A DNA stretch of 64,000 nt from Cylicocyclus nassatus (Eukaryota > Nematoda > Chromadorea > Rhabditida > Strongylidae): positions 10,467,753-10,531,752 of the forward strand of contig CATQJL010000223.1 in NCBI GenBank assembly GCA_958299035.1. The letters run 5' to 3'. This document shows, piece by piece, positions 30,001 to 45,000 of the stretch (within the stretch, counting starts at the first letter, position 1; each line of letters begins with the position of its first letter). The translations under genes were made by a program, and so were the position numbers. The notes below the pieces were generated by a model. The model was not told the DNA's origin, searched no databases, and saw only the letters and a program-made list of their open reading frames with translations.

Positions 30001-33000
30001 TACAATACTCGCTTTATTCCAGCTATCAAAGTTGGATTCAATATTCAAGTGCAACGACAGGTAAGGCATATTTCTTTTGTTGATAAACCCATCTCTCACA
30101 AGCACATAAGCTATCTTCTATCGCCCTGTGATATCTTCCTTTCGTACTTCATCGTTCCTGTGATTATTTGTGACTTTCACATTGCTCTCAGAGCAATAAA
30201 ATTCAAGCCAGAGCGCACCATACATATGAAATCTCATTTCTATAAGAAATCTTTCATTTGTGGGCGCTATTCCAGTATACCGACCCCAAAAATTAAAAAT
30301 CTCGGATTTCGCTCAAACTCGGTATAGGGGGGTTATTCGACCCGCTGATGCCGAATATCATATCGATTCCGTGCGATAGCGCCATTTTCCGGGGGTTACG
30401 GTGGGTATACGGTAGGGGGTCAAAATCACAAAATTCTCTGAAACTCGGTAAGAGGGTGTTATCCGACATGCTGAACACGAATACGATATTCATTCGTTAC
30501 GGTAACTCCTCATTCCGGGGTTATGGTGGTTATACGGTAAGGGGTCAAAATCACGATATCCGCTGAAACTTCGTGTAGGAGGGTTATTTGACATGCTGAT
30601 CACGATTATGGTGTTTATTAGTCACGATAGTGCCTCATTCCGACGTTACGTTGGGTATACATTACCAATACCACCGCTAGATCGAGATTCAGGGCTTGAA
30701 ATCTCAGTCACATGTCGGAAATTTACTCCCCCTGCTTTGCTCAGGCAAAAGCCGCCGCAGGGTGTATCGCGCGCGGCGGTGGGTGTGGAAAGCAGTGAAT
30801 TAGACCCTCCTACAGTATACCCACCGTAACCCCGGAATGAGGTGCTACCGTAACGAATGGATATCATATTCGTGTTCAGCATGTCAAATAACCCCCCTGC
30901 ACCAAGTTTCAGAGAATTTTGTGATTTTGACCTCCTACCGTATACCCACCGTAACCCCCGAAAAATGGCGCTATTGCACGGAATCGATATGATATTCGGC
31001 ATCAGCGGATCGAATAGCCCCCTATACCAAGTTTGAGCGAAATCCGTGATTTTTAATTTTTGGGGTCGGTATACTGGAATAGTACCAATTTTTCTCGAAG
31101 ACTGAAAATAAAAGTACTACATAAACAATACAGGGTGTCCCAAAAAAATGTGAACACTGTTTGATCGTTAATAACTTCGTTGCTTTCATGTCTTTCGCCG
31201 AGCATGAGGCACCATTCTGTAGAGCGAGGTTCAACTTAGATTTATAGTATGGAGCGAATCACCGATCAGTGTTCGTTACTGTAGGATTACGGTATAAACT
31301 TCTAGCATGGGATTTATTGTGCAATATGCCATTTGACAAAATTTGCTCAAAAAATCTGAAAAATCGTGTACTAGGGATTTCGTGCGCCCTGATTCCATTA
31401 GACATCTTTTTACGAGTGTTTTTAGCTTTTTTGACGGTGTAGTCACATTCCTGACAAATGCTAGAAATTCAGTTATTACGGTTTAAATGGGATAACCTTG
31501 GAAAGAAGCATCACAGTAAAATAGAAATTTCATATTCGAAATTAGCGTCTTCCACTACCATAGTATAAAAGTTTTTGGGCTGATTGGTTTTGTTCCGGGG
31601 CAGAATATGGCCCACAATGGCCTAAAATCCTTGTCAAAGTTCATACCGTAATCCTACAGTAACGAACACTGATCGGTGATTCGCTCCATACTATAAATCT
31701 AAGTTGAACCTCGCTTTACAGAATGGTGCCTCAAGCTCGGCGAAAGACATGAAAGCAACGGAGTTATTAACGATCAAACAGTGTTCACATTTTTTTGGGA
31801 CACCCTGTATATTAATGCTGTCTCTTTTGAGAAGTTCACGCCTCAGACAGAAAAGATTTGAGAGGGCGACAGTTGATGCGAAGTTTCATGACAAGAGACG
31901 ATAAAATTCTTTTTCAGATTAGCAGTTTCTTTTGCGAGAATCGAAGAGAAAATTTTTGAGTTTTTTTGTAGGCGACTCCATTTCTGATGTAACCGCACAG
32001 AATTCTCTTTTTTCACAAAAAGGACTTTTTTGATTAGATCATTCCACATTTCCAAAACGATCATCTTTTATCCGGTCATATTTTAACGACCTAAAGATTA
32101 TGATATGTACATTCTGCGCCAACAGGGTTCAAGAATTCAGTCGCGTTAGCTTAACACCATGAAATCGATCGAAAAATGGGTTATTTTAGTTTTCTGGATA
32201 AAACGATTCGCAAAATTACTAACTGCTGTCTCACACTATCGGATTGTGTCATCTGAATCTGGATGTTCTTAATGTTCCTGGACACATGAAATTTACAGTT
32301 GTTGCACAGTTCCATGAATCAGAAAGGAACGAGTAACCTTTTTTCTACTTCTAATGCGGTTGCAGTGGAAAACTTTTTTTTAGATTACTCACAAATTATT
32401 TCAAACGTAAAACTGATCGTTTTTTGAGTAGAACATTTCACAGTTATCATTTATTCACTCAAATATCAGTTTCTTATTATATCCGTGAATACCCAAAGAT
32501 TATGGTGCGAATGTTAGATGAAAAGAGTTTGTCTAAAGGAGCTATCGCTTTAGTGCTCAAACTATTACGATCCGAAACTGCTCATGTGGAAGAAGTTGAC
32601 GGTGATTTTGAATCTCTGAAGAAAAAACGTCCAAGATGACAATTATTGTATTAGTGCTCTCGATTTTGGGCACTCATCTGCAATCTAAATGTACGCTGTT
32701 TTTAAGCAAAATTTCATAAAATTCACAGTTGCTGAGCGTTTTTTGGAAATCAAAGCTTACGGTTATGATACGATGATGCCATTTCCACTTCCAATTCTCA
32801 AAACCACCTGTTATGATTGCTAGATATCGAAATTGAACCGATTTCCATAGCCTGCCTAGACTATAGACTAGATCTTAACGCTATACAATGATCGAAATTA
32901 GCAGTTTTAGGCAACTTCATTACATGCTCCGTGCCGGACTTTGTCAAGTGTGGTAGAGCAAGGAATTCAAGTCGATACTTTTATAAAGGACATATGGATT

Positions 33001-36000
33001 CGAATGAGGTTAGTAATGCTGCAGAGTGATTTTAGCTATTATATACTATGTTTTAGGCACTGCAATCATATAAGCAACCAAGCGTCAGCAGTGGCAGACA
33101 GTCGGACATGTATAAAACAACCCAATCAAACGTTGTTGAGTGGCCTTCCCACCATTTGGAGTCTCGCGTACGACCACAATCAGAAGAACAGCCAACCTGC
33201 TCTCAACGGCAACCGAATGAAAGTGTTCACGGACCACTGGAGGAAATTGAGGTACTATTATCGTGTGCAGCCTTCTTGAGGACTCTAATAAGGTGTAGAT
33301 TACGAGGTATTATAGTTGCCGCTTCAACCGTTATCAGGGAGATGTTTGCGGAAGCGGCCACTACTAGACATGGTGAGAATAGTTATTGAGAATGTTTGTT
33401 GGTATCTGTAAAGTAAAGCCAATGGAGACAGGCCGTAAAAATTAGGTCGATTTCAGGAAGAGCGGCAGCGAAAGAAAGCTGAACAAATGGCATTCAATAG
33501 ACGTAATGAACCTGAAGATAAGCGTAAGAAGCGGTTAGCGGCCCAGGCCGAAAGATCCAGGTTGAGAAGAATGAAAGAGACCGAAGAGCGGAGACTGGAA
33601 CGCCTCGCGAATGATACAGAAAGACGTAAATTAAGAAGATCAACCGAAACGGAAGAACAGCGATCATTGCGCTTGCGTTCATTGGCAGATGTTAGGAGAA
33701 AACAACGTGCACAAAACAACAACTTGCTCAAACAACATCATAGCAGTCAAGAAGAATTTGGTGCAAACTCAAGAGAAGTTCTGGAAGAAAATGTTATGGT
33801 TGGCTTACATTTCCTGGGTTTTTTTTTTCGAAGTAAGGCAATGTTGTTAAGGGCAATCCTTCTGATGTTGCGCGTAATGATGCATTCGTTGCCTTCTCTA
33901 CCCAAGAAGCAACACCTGAGGTATGATTTATAGCAAGCAGGCACTTGGGAAAGGGAAAGGAGATTTCAGGCTGATCCGCTGCAGCACTCGGGCACCCGTG
34001 ATGCATTTTCTGGCCAACGATCAATGATAAACTTTAAGGATTTGATAAGCCAGGTACCATTGCTAGCATGACTCCATAACGTTCTCGAGAGGAGCATCAG
34101 GAGTAATGCATGGCGTTCTTAAGGGCATAAATGTTCAGAGACTCAATACTTCCGAAGACGAGTTTCAACACAACGCATCTGTACCTTATTTGGATGAGAG
34201 TGCTTCCAGACCTTTGCCTTCCACGTCTGCCTACGTACCTTTGAAAGATCTAACAATACAGGTAGATCGAGTAGGAAGCAGAAAATTATCTGTCGTGGAC
34301 TAAAGGGACTCTAAATTTCAGTACATGATGAATACGTACTACTCACTCCTGATCCTGCTTTGAGAGTAGTACATTTTAATGGAGCAATTGAGAACAACCT
34401 AAATGCTTTGCCTCCTCAAAGCCTACCGCCCTGTGAGCATGAAAGCATGGATGAATACGAAATTATGGCGAGCCAAGTTTTATTTTTTTCAGTCAGTCAC
34501 TCTCATGTGGAACATCACTCAAATATTCCATTCACTGTCTTACCAAGCACATCCACGGAGCTGTCTCCGACCCAGGTATGCTGATTTATGCGCAATTATA
34601 GTGCTCTGTGAAATCAAATTGATAAGTGAAATGTTTAGTTGAGTTCTGTACGAAACTCTGTACACTGCCGGCGATCGCCGCGCAATCTTGGTATAGCCTT
34701 GACGAATCATGACACGGAAGAGAACTACATGGGATCTATGAACACCAGCTGCAACCGCTGTGGTGCCCTTTTTTCTCAAGCGAGGCCAAACCTAAAAACG
34801 GATGCTTTAATATCTGCTGTAATTTCGGCAACATCTCCTTAGATTTGTTCGAAAATTTCCCGGAACTTCTACGTTCATTCTACACTGGAACGAGCAAACT
34901 CTGCACAAATTTTCGCGAGCACATCCGGTTTTATAACAGCGCCCTTGCCATGGCTTCAATGGGTGCTCAAGTAGATACTCCTCGTGGTTCTGGGCCATAC
35001 TGCTACAGAATTCACGGCCAGATCTATCACTATGTAGGCCCTCTGACGCCACCGGAAGGTGTTCGTCCACAGTTTGGACAAGTGTACATTCTGGACACAG
35101 ACACCGCAGCAGCGGAAAGAAGTGGGAATCCTGCGAATGTACGTTGTGATGCTACTGTAATGCAGCAGTTAACCTCATGGTTACATGCTAATAACAGTTA
35201 TGCTGCTTCGCTCAAGATGATGGGAGATGTAGCTGCAGACGAAGAGCGACGCGCCCGTGAAGATGGCAAACAATTACCAACAATTCGCCTTATCTTCGAT
35301 GATTCTCCTAACCTGGACCGTCGCCGTTATAATGTACCAGCCGCAAACGAAATCGCCGTTGTTTACGTTGGCGAAGATGGTGATGTCCCATCGAAGCGCT
35401 CTCTTGCTATTTACCATAGAGGAGGAAACCTGCAGAAAATACCAGACATCGACGGTCGTTGTGACCCACTAACCTACCCGCTGTTATTTCCTAGGGGAGG
35501 ATTAGGATGGCATGTCGATTTGACCAAAAATCCAAGCGGTCGTATTCGCACGCGAATAAGTCAACGCGAGTTCTACTCATATTTGCTCGCCATACGCCAA
35601 TCTTTTAACCCGCTTCACCACGCCGGAAAGCTCATGCAACAATTTGTGGTCGATGCGTACGTCAAAATTGAGCAAAATTGACTTAACTATACGCGTACAC
35701 ACCAGAAAGAGCTGCGAATTGACTGTTATAGGGGACTCGTGGATCATTTGACCAGCGATAACGTGGACGGACCACCAGGACGGCGAGTTAATTTGCCATC
35801 ATCGTTTCCAGGCAGTCCTCGCGCCATGCATCAGTCTTACCAAGATGCCATGTCTATAGTTGCAAGGTACGGAAAACCCGACTACTTTCTTACATTTACG
35901 TGCAACCCAAAATGGAGAGAGATAACTGAGAACTTACATCCTGGCCAGACAGCTTCTGATCGTCCAGATTTGGTGACACGGGTGTTCAAACGGAAGCTGG

Positions 36001-39000
36001 ACGTCCTTCAAACTCACCTTTTTGAAAAAAACATCTTGGGCTGTGTTGCTGCTTATGTCGGGATCGTAGAATGGCAAAAAAGAGGTCTTCCCCATTGCCA
36101 TATGCTGCTTATAATGACTGCAGATGCAAAACCGAGGACTTGCGAGGCTGCTGATGCAGCTGTTCAGGCTTACCTTCCAAGTGCATCTGAGAATGCCCGC
36201 CTTTACAGCATAGTCGCGAGGAACATGATTCATCGAAGATGTGGTATAGACAACCCAACTGCTTCCTGCATGGTAAATGGAGTATGCTCTAAGCGATACC
36301 CCAAGGATTTCAGAGAAACTACTGACATTGAAGTGGACGGCTATCCCAAGTACAAAAGACCAAATGACGGTTGTAGCATAACGGCTAGAGACCAAACCTT
36401 TGACAACAGAGACGTAGTGCCTTATAATCGCTACCTGTTGCTGCTGCTTAATGCACACATAAACTTGGAAATCTGTGGTTATGTGCAAGCAGTCAAGTAC
36501 TTATACAAGTACGTCTACAAGGGACCAGACAGAGCATCACTGCGACTGCTGCAACAGGATCACCCACAGTGCTCCGACGAGATTCGAGCTCATCTTGATG
36601 CTCGCTATGTATGCTCGCCAGAGGCCCTGCACCATATTTTTATGTATGACAGTCAGTTTAAATCCGATACTGTCTATCGTCCTGCCGTTCACCTTCCTGA
36701 TTTTCAAACGGTGACATTTCAATCAGGTGAAGAACGTGAAGCAGCAATCCGAGAGGCGTCTAGAGATTCTATGTTAACGGCATGGTTCAAACTAAACAAC
36801 GAGTTTGAGGTTTTGGAGAACGAGAGTGGATCATCAAATGCAGGGATTGATCCACGAAATCTTTTCTACCACCAGTTGCCCGAGCATTTCACATTAGTAC
36901 GAGCAACACGAAAGTGGAAGAGAAGGGGTAGAGGTGATCGCCAAATTGGTCGCATGCATATCGTCCCTCCAACCGAACCTGAAAGGTTTAGCCTACGCAT
37001 GCTGCTCCTTCATCGAAAAAACATGCGCTCTTTCGAAGATCTCCGAACTGTTGAGGGGTATGCGCACCCAACATTCCTGGATGCTGTTCGTGCTCTGGGT
37101 TTACTTCATGACGACTCGCACTATGAAAGCTGCTTAGAAGAAGCTGCTGCATTTCAGATACCTGCGGAGTTGCGTGCATTATTCAGTTGCTTGCTTGCAT
37201 TCTGTGAAATCAATGATCCGAGGCATTTATATGACCGTTTCAAAAGCGAGATGGCTGAAGACTTCATCCACAGAGGAGCTACTCCATCTGATGCAGAAGC
37301 GCTCGCTTATTTCGATGTTTACGACAGACTGCAAATTATGCGCTACGACCTGGCCGAAACGGTCAAACCACCTGCACAGAATCGGCCAGTGTTGGCAGAT
37401 CAGACCGATTACTCCTCTCACGAGCAGAAAGGCCGAGCGATGTACCAATGTCTGAATGCTTTACAATAATCAATAGCAGACAGCATTTTGGCCTCCTTCA
37501 ACTCCAGTCGGTCCAAGCTTCACTTCGTCGATGGTCCTGGAGGTAGTGGAAAAACTTATCTGTACAATACCGTGTATCACATACTGAAGAGTCAGCACAG
37601 GTCTGTCTTATGTGTAGCATGGACAGGTGTGGCCGCGAATTTGCTGCCCGAGGGAAGAACAGCTGTCTCTACCTTCAAATTGAATGTGAGAGGAGGAAAC
37701 CGGGAATGTACCTTACGTCGTGAGGCTAAAGAAGCCACTCCCCTCAAGGAAGCAGATGTCATTATTTCGGATGAAGTGAGCATGGTTCCAAATTACTCCC
37801 TTGAGGCAGTCGATCGTCTGTTTCAGGATCTGATGTGCAATGACAAGCCTTTTGGCGGCAAAATAGTTGTCTTAGGTGGTGACTTCCGGCAAGTGCTTCC
37901 AATAATAGAGCGCGGTAGTGAAAGCGACATGACTGACGCATGCTTGAAAAACAGTCTTCTTTGGAGATCATTCCGCAAGCATACGCTTTCGACGAACATA
38001 AGAGCTGCAGATTCCGGCTCCTCATGGTGTGATTTTTTGCTAAGCGTTGGAAATGGAGAGGCAAAAGAAGATGAAATGGACCGGATCCAACTTCCCTCTG
38101 AAATAGTATCCAACGGTAACCTCATTGATGAGGTTTTCGGCGATTTGCTAACCGACTTCGACACCTTGAGTGAGCGCGCGATACTCGCTCCACGCAATAT
38201 TGAAGTTGATCGAATTAATGAAGAAGTACTGAGTAAGCTTCCTGGGCAAGTTCATGAGTACAAGAGTGCTGATGATGTGATCAGTGATAATGTGCAAGCA
38301 AATGAATACACTCCGGAATTCCTGAACAGTATGACACCGGCTGGACTTCCTCCACACAATCTGAGAATGAAAGAAGGTTCAATAATCATGCTATTGAGAA
38401 ATCTTAATGTTCGAAATGGGCTATGCAATGGGACGAGGTTAATCGTCACGCACTTCGGACGTTTTATCTTGGGATGTCGGTTCGCATCCGGAGATCGGAA
38501 AGGAAAATTTACCTTGATTCCTCGCATAGACAACTATAACGACACAGCAGTTCCTTTCCGACTACGAAGGACGCAATTTCCCGTTCGTTTATCCTTCGCG
38601 ATGACGATAAATAAGGCTCAAGGACAGAGTTTGACTCGCGTAGGCATCTCCCTTGGAACGGAAGTGTTCTCACATGGACAACTTTATGTTGCACTATCTA
38701 GGGCTAGAACAAAGGATGGAGTTAAAGTGCACAAGAAGGAAGAGAGGGTAAAGAACGTAGTGATAAGAGCAGTCCTCAATTAGCAAAAATGGAGAAGAAC
38801 GGCACACAGCTATGCGAAAGAATGATGACAGCTCACGAAAAGGCTGAGATGGAATCATAGCAAGGAAGCTGAGTCGTAGATTTAGATCAGAACGCATAGT
38901 GCTTTTTTGAACTTTTTTCACTTTTCTGAAATTCTTGAAAATAAAATTTCACAATTATTTTCGTTCGCAGCTCAGAGTTATGCGCATAAATAAGCCTATC

Positions 39001-42000
39001 CTCTCTTTTCATGCCTTTCATGCCTGACGACAGCAATGAATAATTTCTACTTTACTTGAATTTAGAGTTCAACGCAGCTGACACTTTACATGTCCCCATG
39101 TTCAAAGCTCATGTCGTATTTTTAATTTTCATATAGTTTGAAGTATTAATGCTCATCTCCCTGTTTATTTAGTGCTCAGCGCATCCTGTTCTGCACATGA
39201 ATTTTGATTTGTGATTTTTGAACTTCATTTGAATCTAAAATTTATCAACGTCGATCGCATTCGTTGCTACAGTTCAATTTTACTTTTTTCTAATGTGGTA
39301 GCTTTTAAGAGGCGCGCGTATAAGGCTAAAGCCATTTTAATTTCACTTAATTTAAGTTTGAACGATCGCGTCGTACTTTGGTTAGAAGTTGGTGAACACA
39401 AAACTTCAGAAATTCTAAACACATCCCATTTTACACAGACACAGCCAGTCCAAAGCGCCGCAAAGCGGCGCTTTGGACTGGTCTTATACATAAAGCTGAA
39501 TGTCTGTTTGTCTGTATGTATGTCTGTCTGTCTGTACGTATGTTCCGAACAGAAAATTCCATTTCTGAACCGATCCGGACCAAACTTGGTACACATACAC
39601 TTCGGGCCCCGGCGGGTGTCATAGGCTACTTTTCGTCATCGATCGATATCGATTTTATCGATTTTTATCGATTTTTTTGCTGAGTTCACCTACGGGGCTG
39701 GGATTTGGCACAGGGGGGTAATCGAGCATGCTGATTACGAATACAAAATTAGTTTTTGAAACCGTCCACTACTTTTATCGATTTTATCGATTTTTTTGTA
39801 AATTTTGACATGCGAGGCTGGGAGTTTGCACAGGAGGGTAATCGAGCATGCTGATTACGAATACAAAATTAGTTTTTGAAACCGTCCACTACTTTTATCG
39901 ATTTTATCGATTTTTTTGTAAATTTTGACATGCGAGGCTGGGAGTTTGCACAGGAGGGTAATCGAGCACGCTGATTACGAATACAAAACTAGTTTTTGAA
40001 ATCGTCCATTACTTTTATCGATTTTATCGATTTTTTGTAAATTTTGACATGCGAGACTGGGAGTTTGCACAGGAGGGTAATCGAGCATGCTGATTACGAA
40101 TATAAAATTAGTTTTTTGAAATCGTCCATTACTTTTACCAATTTTATCGATTTTTTTTCCAAAGTTTAAGCTACGGGACTGGGAGTTGGCACAGTGGGGT
40201 ACTGAGCATGCTGATTACGGAATGTAGTAGCGGTTCGTGAGAATACCCAATACTTTGTTTTTTAGAGCCTTGGATTAGAAAGATGTAAGTTGGTACTTGG
40301 TCATGCTTATTCAAGCGAGCTATTCTTTATATATCATCCTCACTCCTGAATCAAAATATTTCTCCTGTCATCTGGGCTTGGATTTCGGTAAGGGATAAGC
40401 GAGTGCGCTGATTACAAAATAGCCTCCCTAAAATAATTCGAGTGCTTATGCCACGATCAAAATATATTGAAAGAGTACACTGATCATTTAAAATCACAAC
40501 AATTTTGATTTTTTGGCGAAGTCTGGATTTGGAGATTTTTTGGCTTATTCTGAAAAATGTTTTATTTATGAAACACTCTTCGATTTCAGGTTCTAATAGA
40601 CCTAGACAAATTGTTGAATTTTTGCATGCACACAATGTATATGTGGTCAAACATACAAAAATATTTCAAGAAAAAAACCGTTCTTCCAGGGGATGATGGC
40701 GTCTTCGAATGAGAAGGAAAAAAAATATTTAAGTAGCACCGCTGGATTGGCCATCAAAAGTTAGCATATACGTGTTTTTGACGCAAGGTCCCAGGATGTC
40801 TCTGAGACGAGATACAAACATTTTTGATTTTTCTGTAAAAATTCCGGTTTCACCGAGTGTTGATATATCCGTACGCTTTCAGCAAGTGAACCGCGGGTTC
40901 CGTCTCGACTGAGGTGGCCGAATGGCCCACCTCGACGGAGGTGTTGAGCCAGTGGTTCATTTGTTACAACCTCGGTTGTCCGACAGAGGCAACCGATGGT
41001 TGTCCTCTGAGTGGAGAAAACCGAATGGTTGTACCTCCGAGTGGAGACAACCCAATGGTTGTACCTCCGAATGAAGACAACCGAATGGTTGTACCTCCGA
41101 GTGGAGACAACCGAGTGGTTGTACCTCCGAGTGGAGACAACCGAATGGTTGTACCTCCGCGTGGAGACAACCGAGTGGTTGTACCTCCGAGTGGAGACAA
41201 CCGAATAGTTGTACCTCCGAGTGAAGACAACCGAATGGTTGTACCTCCGAGTGGAGGCAACCGAGTGTTGTCCTCCGAGTGAGGAGGCAACCGATGATTG
41301 TGAGGACGCATCCGATGGTTGTCCTCCGAGTGAGGAGGCATCCGATGATTGTGAGGACGCATCCGATGGTTGTCCTCCGAGTGAGGAGGCATCCGATGAT
41401 TGTGAGGACGCATCCGATGGTTGTCCTCCGAGTGAGGACGCATCCGATGGTTGTCCTCCGAGTGAGGACGCATCCGATGGTTGTTCTCCGAGTGGAGGCA
41501 ACCGAATGTTGTCCTCCGAGTGAGGAGGCATCCGATGATTATCCTCCGAGTGAGGCAACCGTCCGGCACGAGGCAACCACCGGAAATGACTGGAGCCGCG
41601 GCGCCTTATACACCCCTCCAAGGGGGCGGGGCAAGGGGCGGTCCAAAGTGGGCGGTCCAATTCGTGTGGTTAAGCATAGGCTTTCCATACAAAAACTATC
41701 CGCCCCTTCGGAGTTGGTGTGACCAATCACAGCCGACCCCGCCCCTTCTCGAGGGGTATATAAGGTGGCCGATCTCGGCATTGTCGGTCACTCACCTCTG
41801 CTAGCCGGCGGCCACTGAACCACCGAGAGCTCTGAGTACCAAGCGAGGACCGAAGATCTAAGGACCTGAGGACCTGATAAAGGACTTAAGATCTGAGGAC
41901 CAAGCGACAAAGCCTAAAGGCTCTTTCTTTCTCGAGTACCGAGAAGCCAACGGCTTCACCTCGAGTACCGAGAAGCCAACAGGCTCCATCTCGAGCATCG

Positions 42001-45000
42001 TGAAGCCTAAAGGTTCTACCTCGAGTACCGAGAAGCCGACAGGCTCCCATATCTCGGGTACCGAGTAGCTTATAGCTTAAAGGCTCTCATCACAGGATGC
42101 CGCCGTAGAAGCGTGCATCCATCGGAAGGGTTGATTCCAAGGCCAAAAAGGCCAGGGATCAACGAGAGGCTGAGACCTCGGAGCAGCGCCAGGAACGGCT
42201 AGAAGGCAATCGTGCCAGAATAGCCGAGGCGAGAGCAACGCAAACGCTGGAACAGCGTGAAGCAAGTCTCTCGCAGACTCGCCTGCGGCTTGCTGCTCTG
42301 AGAGCCTCAGAATCTCAAGAAAGTCGTGATTCTCGACTCGATGACAACCGAGTCAGACACGCCGAAGCCAGATCTCAGGAGACGGCTGAAGAGCGCGAGT
42401 CTCGAATTGACAGCAGTCGAATGAGGACTGAGGCTTCACGAAGAGCGGAAATTGGTGCAGCTCATTCAGTACGGCTCGAACGTGATCGCGCTCGACATGT
42501 CCACGCTCGACAGACATCTAGGCGAGTAGAGCTTCACCTCGCTATTGAACTACAATGCCCAGGTCGACTACTCGACCCATCCGAAGGTAGTAATCGGCAA
42601 GATAGACGTCGTATGTGGCAAGTGTCAAGCCAAGAAGTTCAGAGCCGAACCTCCTGGCATGTGCTGTTCCAGCGGCAAAGTCGACCTTCCGCCTCTTCGT
42701 GAGCCGCCTGAGCCGTTCGTTCATACATGTGCGGCACCAGTGCTGTGTCTAGGCATTTCTTGCAGAACATCAGGAAGTACAATGCATGCTTCCAGATGAC
42801 GTCCTTCGGCACCACGGTCGCCATGCCTGACGTTGAGGAACAGGGCTTCATGCCAACGTTTAAGGTGCAGGGACAGGTCTATCATAGAGTTGGATCCCTG
42901 CTTCCTAATGGCAATGATAGCCCCAAGTTCTTGCAGCTGTACTTCGTCTGCGACGAGCAGCTGCAAGCGGATCAACGTTGTGGAATCATCGGTGGCACAA
43001 GGCCGGACGTCGTGCTAGAGCTGCAAAGAATGCTGCATCAGCACAACAAGCTGGTGAAGGACTTCAAGACCAACCTGGACCGAATGCCTACAGACGAGAT
43101 AAGGTCGTTATCCGTGCTGACAGGAGGCCTGCTGGTCAGCATGAACAACGCTTCAACGCTCCGTCTGTAAGCGAGATGGTCTTGGTTGGCGAAGACGACA
43201 GCGACGGGCGTGACATTATCATCCAAAAACGTTCCGAAACGTTGCAGCGCATCTCTGAAACCCATAGGTCGTACGATGCCCTGCAATACCCACTCATGTT
43301 TTGAGATGGGGTAGACGGGTATCACTTCGAACTATGGCATAGGAATCCTAGCACTGGTGCCCCTACCAATAAGAGGGTATCGGCTATGGATTTCTATGCG
43401 CATCGCATAATGTTAAGGTCCACGTCCTTCAACCACGTCGTGAAATGTCGCCAACTATTTCACCAGTTCATCGTGGACATGTACGCCAAGATTGAGAGTG
43501 AACGGCTCCTCTTTATTCGACGCAGTCAGCGAAGGCTGCGTGCAGACGACTACATTCACCTGCGGGATGCCGTGGCCGGAGATGGAAATGTCACTGACCT
43601 CGGGCAAATGGTCATACTACCATCCTCCTTCACGGGCGGCCCACGCCACATGCACGAGTACACTCAGGACGCAATGGCCTACGTTAGAGCGTACGGGCGT
43701 CCTGATCTGTTCATCACGTTCACGTGCAACCCGGCGTGGACCGAAATTGCGGAAGAGCTCTTCCCTGGTGAAGCGCCTTCTGACCGCCACGACATCACGG
43801 CGAGAGTCTTCAAACAGAAGCTCACGAAGCTTATAGACCTGCTAACGAAGAGCCACGTCTACGGAGACACTCGCTGCCGGATGTACACCGTGGAATGGCA
43901 GAAACGCGGTCTTCCGCATGCCCACATCTTAGTGTAGCTGAAGGAGAAAATACGCCCAGATCAGATCGACAGCATCATGTCGGCGGAGCTTCCCAGTCGA
44001 AAAGAGAATCCTCTTCTATTCGATGTTCTCCTCAAAAACATGATCCATGGGCCATGCGGACCACTAAATCCGAGGCCGCCTTGCATGAAGGACGGCAATG
44101 CACCAAAAGGTACCCTCGGCAGCTGATCCGCGAAACCCAAACGGGACTGATGGCTATCCTCTATACAGAAGGCGAAAGTCTGATGATGGAGGACACACCG
44201 CCGTCATTCAGATGAAGGTGGACCATCAGACCGTAGACGTCGTGGTGGACAACAGCTGGGCTGTGCCATACACTCCCTTGCTCTCGAAAATGTTTCGAGC
44301 ACATATCAATGTGGAGTACTGTAATTCGGTGAAGTCGATTAAGTACATCTGCAAATATGTGAACAAGGGAAGTGACATGGCAACATTCGGCCTCGAGCAT
44401 GCCACTGCACCGTTTGATGAGATCGAACGATATCAAACGGGCAGGTACATAAGCAGCAACGAGGCAGTTTGGCGTATCCTGGGTTTCAGGATACACGAAA
44501 TTACCCACCTGTCACCCATCTACATGTCCATCTAGAGAATGGACAACGCGTCTACTTCACGGCTGATAATGCGTAGGAAAGAGCTGCGCAACCACCTCAA
44601 ACAACTTTGACGGCATTTTTCCTTCTGTGCCAACATGATCCGTTCGCACGGACTTTGTTGTACCCAGAAGTTCCAAGATATTAGGTTGTTGCAAAAATAA
44701 TGTCCGTTTTGCAAATTTTCACTTTGGAGGGCTATAACTTCGTTCAGTCTTCATATTTTTGAATGCAGTCAAGACCATCAGAAACAGCAAACCTTTCGTA
44801 ATTTAGCGCGCACCTGCTCATACTGATAGCGTCAGTTGGGAAGAAAACCACGCGTCAAAAAGCTAAAAGTTTTTTCTTGAGAACCTCTTCTTTAAGAGCA
44901 ACTCCCTTCAAGTTTTGTTTGTATGGCTGGCAATCAACTTATTTTGTAGCAGCAGACCATGAGTTTATGAGGGTATAGAAAAGACTCCGACGAAAGAGTT

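Larger units (their letters stand above)
33430..38944 (+). mobile_element. Helitron 1, nearly intact coding region
   Basis: A rolling-circle transposon coding region in Helitron order: a charged N-terminal segment, a Cys-rich segment, the Helitron-like N domain, an HUH Rep and a PIF1-type helicase. It lies in the giant channel intron on the opposite strand to that gene. AATAAA at 38939-38944 follows the helicase stop. The terminal TC and hairpin-CTRR sequences could not be fixed, so the limits are those of the recognisable coding part. Confidence 0.85.

Noticed and set aside
29890..30105. Minus ORF, and a plus micro-exon (30023-30060) with good splice signals
   Set aside because: Neither has neighbours that would make a gene. 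The signals alone are not enough in AT-rich DNA.
40761..41722. Long ORFs on both strands across the left minisatellites (up to 299 codons)
   Set aside because: They are translations of 30-bp and 51-bp tandem repeats, whose lengths are multiples of three. All frames stay open and no domain is present.
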